Source: Bryobacterales bacterium
GTDB taxonomy: Bacteria; Acidobacteriota; Terriglobia; Bryobacterales; Bryobacteraceae
Reading direction: 5' to 3'
NCBI GenBank assembly: GCA_016721425.1
Contig: JADKID010000002.1
Coordinates: forward strand, 1 to 17,309
DNA: 17,309 nucleotides
Under the pieces are notes generated by a model that saw nothing but the letters and a program-made list of their open reading frames with translations, was not told where the DNA came from and made no database searches. Each line of letters starts with the position of its first letter. The stretch's first letter is position 1. Positions 1 to 7,190 of the stretch are shown piece by piece. A program made the position numbers and the translations under genes.

Positions 1-983
1 GGCCACCGGTACGAGGTCTTCGTGGGCTCAATCCGCCGGCGGAGGGCGAAACAAGGAACGAGCCGCGGTTGGTGCTCAGCATCAGCCGGTCCGGGCGCAG
101 CCAGACGCCGGAAAAGAGGAAGGCCGGCGTGTCGCGCTGAGGACCTCAGGCCGCCCCCTTCCACCGATGTCCGGCGCAGTTTGCCTCGCGCGGTGAGATA
201 GAGCGAGCGGCTATCGGGCGCCCAGAAGAGGTGTGGGCGCCGGCGGTGTCGGGAATCAGCTTGGGCTCCAACGCGCTCAGTTCGCGCACAAAGACGCTGG
301 GGGCGCCACTGGTATCCACGGCCGTGAAGGCAATCTGACTACCATCCGGAGATAGCGAAAACGACTGGCGGCTGGCCGCGCCTTCGAGCGCGAACCCGGC
401 GGAGGCGACACCGCAAATCGGGTCAGGTGTAGGACTCGACCCTCGTTGCTTTCGCGTACCGAGCCAGTATGCTCCGAACAGGAGAATGACCGCGGCCACT
501 GCGGCAGCACCGGAAGCCAACGTTTCAGCTGGTTCCTGCGCGGGGCGTCCGTCCGCAGTGGCGCTGGCGAGGCAATCTCCAGAACCGCCCGAGCGGTCGG
601 CTGGTGTACCAGGGCGACGAATCGATAGCCCCGTCCGGGAATGGTTTCCACGTAGCGCGGCTGTACTGCCGCGTCGCCGAGCGCCTGGCGCAACTTGTTG
701 ACCGCGGCATTCATGCCCTGCTCGAAATCGACGAACGTGGTGTCCTGCCAGAGGTGTTGCCGCAGTTCCTCGCGGCTGACGACTTCGCCATGGCGGTCTA
801 CCAGCAGAGACAGAATCTGGAGGGGTTTGCCCTGCAGCCGGATGCGATTGCCGGATTTGTAGAGGTCTCCCGACAGGTGTCGTACTCGAACGGGCCGAAG
901 GCGAGTTTGGGCAGCGAATTTGGCTGAGGTCCGCGAAGATCGATCCAACCAGGGAATCTACCGGGAATGCCCAACTCTAACAC
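1..983 (-). CDS. Winged-helix transcriptional regulator with membrane segment and TolB/PD40 repeats (frameshifted, 3' end outside window)
   Basis: The N-terminal part reads as an OmpR-type winged-helix DNA-binding domain: a start such as LPKLAFGPFEYD, then RLQGKPLQILSLLVDRHGE, VVSREELRQHLWQD, FVDFEQGMNAAVNKLRQALGD and the wing strand RYVETIPGRGYRFVA. A hydrophobic helix (AAAVAAVILLFGAYWLG, near 465-515) follows, then TolB-like repeats with the signature SLSPDGSQIAFTA (about 340-370) and LFWAPDSRSLYLT (about 195-235). This order is typical of Acidobacteriota membrane-anchored one-component regulators, usually about 700 residues, so most of the propeller lies beyond position 1. The reading frame changes near 870, 525, 445, 405, 240 and 150, with each segment restoring family sequence; I suspect indel errors. 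The start is uncertain: the conserved FGPFEYD lies upstream of the first frame break, pointing to a start near 983 (GTG) rather than 948. Its targets cannot be told. Confidence 0.72.
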
Positions 984-1068
984 GCCTGGACTCATCGAGT
1001 TAAGCGCTGATGTGAAATTGCATTCAGAAACCATGGACGGGCTGGCGAACTTCCCCATAGTGGTCGCC

Positions 1069-2201
1069 ATGCACATGAAACCGCTCGCCGCTTTGCTGTT
1101 TTGCACCGCACCCGTCTGGTGCCAGCCTCAAGTGCTGGTCACGGGCTTGCAGGGTCCGAACAAGATCATCCTTACGCCCCGCGGCAACCTGCTGGTGTCG
1201 GAGACCAACATGGCGCCGAACCTGGGCAGGATCTCCTTTGTCACCCGGAGTGGCACCAGGCGCAGTCTGATTGAGGGGCTGCCGTCCGGAACCGAGGTCA
1301 CGATGTCCGGCGGCAGTGGACCGTCGGCCATGGCGCTCCGTGATCGCACCTTGTATTTCACTGTGGGCCCGGGCGACTCCGAACGTCGTGGTACGGCTCC
1401 GGGCACGTCCATTCACAACCCGGAAGGCAGGTCGTCTCCCCTGAACTCCGTGCTGCTGGAAATGCGCCTCAGCGTGGAGCCGGACCTGATCCTGGGTACA
1501 TTCCGGATGACGCCGGAGAATCAGCTGGCGATTGCCGATGGCAGGACGGTGGAGCTATCGGATGGCTCCGGCGGTACCGCTCAGATTTCCATGCTTTCCC
1601 GCTTTCCGCTGTCGGAGCCGGACCGAAACGCGATCTACAAGTTCTCCAATCCATGGGGACTGACGTTCACGCCTGACGGGCTCGGACTGTACATGGCAGA
1701 CGCCTCCCAGAACTCCGTGACGCGGGTGGACCTCGCCACTGGAAAATGGCAGCGGGCTGATGCGCTTTGCGCATGAACCCCATCCCACTCCGGTGGGCGC
1801 GCCGGTGCTGGATGCAGTGCCGACCAGCGTGCGCACGTATGGCGACCAGTTACTGGTCAGCCTGCTGACGGGCTTTCCGTTTGTACCTGGCAATTCCAGG
1901 GTGATGCTTGTCGATCCCGTCACCGGCACCAGCCAGCAGTTCATGTTTGACCTCACGTCGGTGACGGACGTTCTGTGGCGTCCGCGTCCCAACGCGAGGC
2001 CGCAATTCTTCGTGCTGGAGTTCAGTGCGAATCAGAGCGCGACGCCAGCCCCTCCGGGCCGGTTGCTGCGATTCGATACGGAGAACGCCACGGTGGCCGC
2101 CGCGCCGCTGATCACGCCGGTGAGTCTGGCCTTCGACGAAGCGACGCAGGACCTATTCATTTTGGAGCTGAGGGGGCAGATTCTACGGCTTCATCGAATA
2201 G
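1069..2201 (+). CDS. Secreted ScyD/ScyE-like beta-propeller protein (one or two frameshifts)
   Basis: Starts at ATG 1069 or 1075 with a signal peptide (MKPLAALLFCTAPVWC, cleavage near CQPQ). It continues as an NHL/SMP-30-like propeller: VTGLQGPNKIILTPRGNLLV, the glycine-rich GGSGPSAMALRDRTLYFTVG, then NPWGLTFTPDGLGLYMADAS and repeated blade strands. These match the ScyD/ScyE family, named after scytonemin-cluster proteins; its members are exported and their substrate is generally unknown. A GGG run at 1754-1756 carries one G too many: removing it joins TGKWQR to LMRFAHEPHPTPVG and keeps the second half in frame. Near 2195 another single-base change would give a natural end (ILRLHR, stop TAG 2199-2201); as written the frame runs on to 2344 and would overlap the converging URO-D gene. 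The composite is about 377 residues, normal for the family. It stands divergent to the winged-helix regulator, which could control it, though no operator was recognised in 984-1068. Confidence 0.75.
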
Positions 2202-2212
2202 TGGAGCGTAGT

Positions 2213-2237
2213 CGGGCCGGGTGTCGAATCCGGCCCG
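2213..2237. terminator. Perfect 8-bp stem-loop between convergent genes
   Basis: CGGGCCGG at 2213-2220 pairs perfectly with CCGGCCCG at 2230-2237 across a 9-nt loop. It sits just after the likely end of the ScyD/ScyE-like gene and about 80 bases beyond the stop of the opposing URO-D gene, so it is well placed as a bidirectional terminator. There is no T run on either side, so it is not a canonical intrinsic terminator. Confidence 0.45.
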
Positions 2238-2315
2238 TGTCGCTCGCGAGGCGCGACGCAGCCCTGGACCGCGCTAATGGCGCTGTAGCCGGATGTCGGC
2301 GTGGGCGAGGTGCGC

Positions 2316-3270
2316 TCAGGCCAAGTAGTTGCGGATCAGTTTGACGTTGCCGGGCGGCGTTTCCAGGGGCAGGCAGCCGGTGCCCATGAGGCAGTTTTTC
2401 CGGCCGGCGGCGATGGCGACGATGCGATCCACCTCGCGGTAGATGGTGGCGGGGTCGTGGCAGGCGACGATGCCCGGGTCCATGTTGATGCGCACGTTGA
2501 CGTGGGGATGGGTTTCGCAGAGGCGATCGACGAAGCCCTGCTGGTTGGTCTCGACGTTGCAGACGACGTAGCCGGTGCCGGTGGAGAGGATGTCGTCGAG
2601 GATCTTGAAGGTGTTGCCGCCCATGATGCAGGGGACGGCGTGTCCGGCGATGGCGGCAGTGAGCTCGATGATGCGGCGGAGGGCGGCAGCTCCACGTTGC
2701 CGGAACTGGCGGGGAGAGCAGCGGCGGCGGCGGCGGATTCAAAGAAAGCCACGTCGAGGCCGGCATCGATGACGGCCCTGGAGAAGACGGCCTGGTTTTC
2801 AGCGAGGCGCAGGAGCCAGGCGGCGACGTCCGCGGGGCGATCGGCGACATCCTCGCAGAGCTGGTTGATGCCGCGCAGGTTGAAGGCGATGGAGAAGGGG
2901 CCGGCGATGGGAATGCGGATATCGGCCTCGGGGGAGCGCCGCTTGAGGCGGCGGCCGACGTCGATGACCATGGCGATGCGGCCGTCGCGGGCGGGGTGGA
3001 ACGGGGCGATGTCGAGGGCGTCTTCGGAAAGAGCGGCTCGTGGACGGCCGGGATGCCGTCGTTGCCGGGAACGGAGATTTTGGCTCCGTAGGCCTCGGCC
3101 TCCAGGTTGTAGATATCGATGCCGACAACGATGGGGGTGTGGCGGTATTCGAGCCAGGCGTCCCGGTGCCCGCGGAACATGAGCTCGGCGTCCTGAGAGG
3201 TTTCCCAGGGCGAGCGGCCGACGAAGCGGGCGGCGTGTTCGTAGACGGAGGGGTTGAACGGGATTTTCAT
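2316..3270 (-). CDS. Uroporphyrinogen decarboxylase (URO-D) family protein, frameshifted
   Basis: The composite protein of about 318 residues has URO-D superfamily features: an N-terminal helical part (MKIPFNPSVYEHAARFVGR, AWLEYRHTPIVVGIDIYNLE), the central barrel strand PIAGPFSIAFNLRGINQL, then CIMGGNTFKILDDILSTG and a C-terminal strand with NVRINMDPGIVACHDP and CLPLETPPGNVKLIRNYLA. The wording resembles the MtaA/CmuA-like and uncharacterised branches rather than HemE, because the heme-pathway N-terminal R-x-PxWxMRQAGR motif is absent. A methyl-transfer or corrinoid role is possible but not shown. The ATG at 3270 is supported by AGGAAG six bases upstream. The frame changes near 3030 and near 2690-2715; each change restores family sequence, suggesting indel errors. 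The stop TGA is 2316-2318. A fragment of a paralogue lies at 8908-8975. Confidence 0.8.
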
Positions 3271-3276
3271 GGGGTA

Positions 3277-3297
3277 CTTCCTGACGCTTGCAGTATA
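3277..3297 (-). promoter_or_regulatory. Shine-Dalgarno and possible -10 box of the URO-D gene
   Basis: On the minus strand AGGAAG (3277-3282) stands six bases before ATG 3270 and is a clear ribosome-binding site. TATACT at 3292-3297 fits a sigma-70 -10 box, but no good -35 lies 17 bases further up, so the promoter part is tentative. The start site would be only about 20 bases before the ATG. Confidence 0.4.
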
Positions 3298-3322
3298 TCG
3301 AGGGTGGGCGGCCCGAGGTGTG

Positions 3323-3395
3323 CTACCTCTCCTGGAGGGCGGCTGAGAGGCTTAAGGTTTCGGAGACTTCGCCTTGCGGGCCGAGGCCGATGGGC
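3323..3395 (-). pseudogene. Scar resembling the 3' end of a subtilase gene
   Basis: On the minus strand this stretch ends in codons for LSLSAALQER and a TAG stop (3323-3325). The intact subtilase at 8989-10251 ends in LLNLFAALQER and TAG. The last 30 nucleotides agree at 24 positions without gaps (3323-3352 against 8989-9018, hand count). Just upstream, codons for LGPQGEVSETL resemble the subtilase's LGPDGEGEVSDIL, sharing an exact 16-mer (3360-3375 and 9629-9644). It therefore looks like a subtilase copy with the middle and 5' part lost. The frame closes upstream at a TGA. An alternative is the end of an unrelated lost gene. It lies 52 bases before the URO-D start. Confidence 0.4.
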
Positions 3396-4047
3396 GATCA
3401 CGAAGGTCCCATCTTTCTCGGTTGACAAGCGGTTTTGGTTTCAGCACTTTGCGGGTCTGTTCCGCACTGGGAGCGTAGTAGGCAGTGCGGGTCCGGCCGA
3501 CGGAAGGCCTCTGCCATCACGCGCTACGGATCCGTTTTTTCAGATCGCCCTAAGACGTTTATTTTGTGGCATTTGCGGGTTCGATCCGCACTGGGTGGAC
3601 GCTATCAGGGCGGCGGGGGCGCGCTGGCTGCTGTTCTCGAGGCTGCTGCAAGTTCCTTCGTTTGTGCACATTACGGGTTCGTTCGGCACTCTGCGAAAGT
3701 GATTGCCGTCCAGCAGCCTGGCGACAGGGGGGAGGGCGGTTCAGTTTTCAAGGAGCACGTGTGCCGGGCACGGCGCCTCGCACGGTTCCCTTATACACCA
3801 TGGTTTTGAAAATCGGAGCGCCGGAGAGGCAAACTCTGGGGCAAGGTGTTGATAGAGCGGCAGAAGAAATCTTTCAGATTTTTGTGAACGCGATTCGGAG
3901 AAGCGGCAATTGGTGAAAGTCCGGGACGCTGATTCAAATACGCTTGGTGAAGGTTGACAAACTTGCTGCACAGGCCTTTGGGGATGAACTCCTTTCAAGA
4001 CTTTCAGAACTGCACATCCTTGACACGCGCGCCTTCTCGCCGTATGG
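3396..4047. other. Non-coding lower-GC stretch before the RHS gene
   Basis: No open frame here has family resemblance, a good start or coding-like composition; the overlapping short ORFs on both strands look like chance. G+C falls to about 45 percent around 3840-3900, well below the neighbours. It holds three diverged copies of a short repeat (3448-3693) and several weak hairpins. It lies between the subtilase-like scar and the truncated start of the RHS gene, so it may be junction or decayed mobile DNA. Confidence 0.5.
3448..3693. repeat. Three diverged copies of a ~24-38-bp repeat
   Basis: Cores lie at 3448-3471, 3572-3595 and 3670-3693, 124 and 98 bases apart. Copies one and two agree at 21 of 24 positions and share the form TTTGCGGG..TCCGCACTGGG; copy three keeps ACGGGTTCGTTCGGCACT. 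T-rich, GCAC-containing bases before each copy are also similar, so the unit may be nearly 38 bp. Copies one and two can form a perfect 5-bp stem (TGCGG/CCGCA) with a 7-nt loop. The peptide in the matching frame is also partly conserved (FAG-x-x-RTG), so decayed coding repeats are an alternative. Confidence 0.5.
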
Positions 4048-6159
4048 TTGAGTTTCGTCGTTGAACAACGACGGTATGACGGCTTTCATCGGTTGACGCG
4101 ATCCAGGCGGTATCAACGAGTGAATGGCGTGGACGTGGAAGATTCGCGGCAATTCATCGAGTTTTCCTACGACACGGCGGTGAACGGGAAGGGGCGGTTG
4201 GCCTGGGTGGCGAGCTATCAGCACTTCGTCAACGGCACGTCGCCGATTGTGGAGAGTTTTTCGTATACGGCGGCGGGGCTGGTGACGCAGAAGAGCTTGC
4301 AGGTGACGGGCGTCGCTACCGTGAACCTGACCTATGGTTGGGACACGGAGGGCCGGCCTACCTGGCAGCAGTTCCCGACAGTGGGCACGGCGGGGCCGCG
4401 CTTCACGTGGGAGTACCATGCCAATGGCAGGCTGTTAAAAATGAAAGAGACTGATAGCAACGGCAACCCGGTGGCGGATCTGGTGACGGACGCGACGTAT
4501 AACGCGGCGGGGCAGATGACGCAGTTGGTGACGCCCGGCGGGACGGAGAACCGGACGTACAACGTGCTGGGGCAGTTGACGCAACAGAACGGGCTGGGCA
4601 AGAACGTGGAGTACCGCTTCAGCCCGACGGCCAACGATGGGCGGATCACGCAGCGGAAGGACTGGGTGTCCGGTGAAGAGGTGAGTTACCTCTACGATCA
4701 ATTGGGGCGGCTGACATCCGCCGTGACGACCGGGCCGGAGTATGGCCTGAGCTTCTCGTACGATGGATTCGGCAACAAGACACAGCAGACGCTGACGAAG
4801 GGAACGGGGCCCACGCATTCCTCCCCGGTGGATGCGCAGACGAACCGGCTGGGCGGATTCGGATATGATCTGAATGGAAACGTGGTTTCCGGGCTGAGCG
4901 GACTGCCCGGGACGTATGCCTTTGATAATGAGAACCGGCTGGTCAACAACAACGTGGAAACGTACGGCTATGGCGCAGCGAATCAGCGGTTGTGGAAGCG
5001 GCGCAGCAATGGTGTGTACGAGGTGTACTTGTACGGACTGGGCAGCGAGTTGCTGGAAATCTATGAGGCGACGTCAGGTACGCCGTGGGGCTTTGCGCGG
5101 AAGGCTGGCTCGCAGCGGGCGTGGTTCGGCGGGCGGTTGATTCGGACCGGGAGCGCGGCTGTGAATTCGGACAGGGTGGGAACCTATCAAGGGACGTATC
5201 CGTATGGCGAGTTGCAGGGTGCGTTCGGGACAGCCGGAGAGAAGTTTGCGACGTATCACCGGGACACGACGGGGTTAGATTACGCGGTGAACCGGTACTA
5301 TTCGCCGCAGATGGGGCGGTTCTTGAGTGCTGATCCGTATCAGGCCAGCGGTGGACCGGCGAAGCCGGGAAGTTGGAACCGGTATGCCTATGTGGAGGGA
5401 GATCCGGTGAATTTCAATGATTCGCAAGGGCTGGCAGGAGTCCCCAATACTTACGGGCCACCCCCGGGGATGATCTGCAATACTTACGCGGGGACGCTTT
5501 GCGGAGTGTTCTCGACCAATGGGCTATTCGCGGCGGAAGCGGCGAATATATTCATGAGCAATGTTCCGTCGTTCAGCCCCGAGGTCAACTACGCCAACAT
5601 TAACGGCAAGGATGTCAGGGTCGGCGCTGATTCGACGATTGGGAATCCTGGGGTCGGTATCACAGAGGGAATGAAAGATGCGTTGGAACTTCATCGGGAC
5701 GCACAAGCCAGCACCGTGCCTCAGACAATCTGCATTGGGACTACCTGCATGGGGGAGGTCCCCTTCAAGGTACCGGGTTGGCTCGCTGGAGATAGCACTG
5801 AGAAAATCCATCGAAACTTGGTGATTGGCAACGCGAATAGTGATTTTTCGCACAATCTCATTACTCAAGCCGAATTCGAGAAGTTGACTAAGTATATCGA
5901 TCCTTACTTTGGTGCTCACCCCCTTGCAACACCGCCTTCGCTGGTGTGGCAGAATATTTTCACGACGCCGCCACCTTTGACGATTGCTCCGCCGGCATGG
6001 GCAATTCCACCAGCGGGCATTCCCCGGCCCCTGCTCCGTAGTGGGGTGTCCCAAGATGGATACATTAGCAGTAATTGCCGTCCTCGAGAGAATACGGGGG
6101 ATGAATGTAGTGATTTGGCTTCGAACCAAAAGCCGTACAGGCGAGGAGATTATCACCTG
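4048..6159 (+). CDS. RHS-repeat protein, N-terminally truncated, with unrecognised C-terminal tip
   Basis: The reading frame opens at TTG 4048 without a visible ribosome-binding site and enters directly into YD repeats (FIEFSYDTAVNGKGRLAW, LTYGWDTEGRPTW, ATYNAAGQMTQL, SYLYDQLGRLTS, FSYDGFGNKTQQ, FGYDLNGNVV, YAFDNENRLVNN). At residues 403-460 is the RHS-associated core: YHRDTTGLDYAVNRYYSP, MGRFLSADPY, SWNRYAYVEGDPVNFNDSQG. RHS proteins form a hollow shell that encloses a variable C-terminal effector; here about 240 residues follow the core. That tip has lower G+C, is proline-rich near its end, and shows no nuclease, deaminase or peptidase motif I know. Full-length relatives usually exceed 1000 residues, so a large 5' part including any signal peptide is missing. 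The frame continues without a stop into the VWFA gene (to 6387), so the true end is uncertain. No immunity gene was recognised. Confidence 0.82.
4056..4073. repeat. Perfect 7-bp hairpin at the broken start of the RHS frame
   Basis: CGTCGTT (4056-4062) and AACGACG (4067-4073) pair perfectly around a GAAC loop. The hairpin overlaps the first codons of the RHS frame, at the place where RHS similarity begins. It may mark a recombination edge or be incidental; there is no T run to make it a terminator. Confidence 0.4.
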
Positions 6160-7190
6160 ATGTGGCCCTTGAGTCTAGGATTCGTCGCATCACTTCTGAC
6201 CTTTGCCCAGGAAGTGACGCTTCGAACGGTTACTAAGGAAGTGGCGGTTCCGTTTGTGGTTTTTGACGAGAAGGGCTTCCTCAGGGGTGCCCTTCCAAGG
6301 AAGCGCTCTCGGTTCTCGAGAATGGCCGGACCATGTCAATTCGAGGTGTGCAACTCGTCAATGGCGAGCCAATTGCTCTCGGAATAGTGCTCTCGTTAGA
6401 TACGCTTGGCATCTCCTCGCGCGACGACACCCGCACTGCCCTCGCGATGGTCCGCGACTGGTTGAATGATGGCGATGGCTGCATTGCCGTGAACGCCACA
6501 GGGTTTCACTCCTGGGATGAGGAGCACCGAGGCTTTGGCAAGATCCGGCAGTCAGACATCGCATTAGGGCGCTTGGGGTGTCTGCCCTTACTGCAGGACC
6601 TGGCTCAACGCATGGCTGTATGGCGCCATCAGGGAATGGAGACTGGCTACGTGGGCTACACATGGACGGGAGTGCGCCGCGCCTTGCAGGAGCTTGACCG
6701 GGATCCGCGGCTGCGAAAGGCTATCATCGTCTTTGGGAAGGGTGCTGACTGGGACCATTTTAGTCTCCCTCAAAGTCTAAAGTCTCTGGCAGCCGGCCGA
6801 ATGACGCCCATTTTTTCGTTGTATTTCCCGCCGGAGGATTTGTCGGACCCGAAGGTCCGTGCCAAGGTGGCCGAGATTACAGGCAATCAATCGGTTTTGC
6901 CGTTAACGCCGATACTGAAGGGCAAGCTGACCGTGGGCTTAAAAGCACTGGACAAACTGACCCAAGCCTCAGGAGGCGGGCTATACCAAGTGAGCGAGGA
7001 GTCGATCCTTCCGGTTGCCAAGGGGCTCATCGCCAGCCTGCGCCAGCAGTGCCAGCTCACCTACGAGCCACCTGCGGACGGCGCACCGGGGTTCCGGAAG
7101 ATCGAGGTCACGATCTCAACGCCGGGATGGAAGGTGCGGCACCGGCCGGGGTACTACCCGGATCAGTTGGCGGCGCCGGCAAAGCCGTGA
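6160..7190 (+). CDS. VWFA-related Acidobacterial domain protein, secreted, one frameshift
   Basis: Starts at ATG 6160 after AGGAG eleven bases upstream, with a signal peptide (MWPLSLGFVASLLTFAQ). The mature protein begins EVTLRTVTKEVAVPFVVFDEKG and, after a frame change near 6294 (one base missing in CCTTCCAAG), continues ALSVLENGRTMSIRGVQLVN. This is the N-terminal part of the VWFA-related Acidobacterial family (TIGR03436 type). The C-terminus RKIEVTISTPGWKVRHRPGY also fits. The composite is about 343 residues. The usual metal-site motif D-x-S-x-S is replaced by SLDTLGISS, and the later strand reads AIIVFGKGADW instead of a T-D-G form, so metal binding may be lost. The stop TGA (7188-7190) overlaps the next gene's GTG start. 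The function of the family is unknown; a surface adhesion or scaffold role is an inference. Confidence 0.85.

Noticed and set aside
3422..3427. TTGACA as a -35 box for the RHS gene
   Set aside because: No -10 at the right distance, and over 600 bases from the RHS start; another TTGACA near 3953 also lacks a partner.
3526..3540. ACGGATCCGT followed by six T, terminator-like
   Set aside because: The palindrome leaves only a 3-bp stem once a loop is allowed, and no gene ends just upstream.
3572..3595. GGTTCGATCC looking like a tRNA T-arm
   Set aside because: The 5-bp stem only forms with the wrong loop register, and no anticodon arm, acceptor stem or CCA end lies in the right places.
3867..3881. 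AAATCT-TTC-AGATTT hairpin
   Set aside because: AT-only stem with a 3-nt loop in non-coding DNA; too weak and without context to call a terminator.
3741..3998. 85-codon minus-strand frame
   Set aside because: No family resemblance, poor composition, and in a non-coding stretch.
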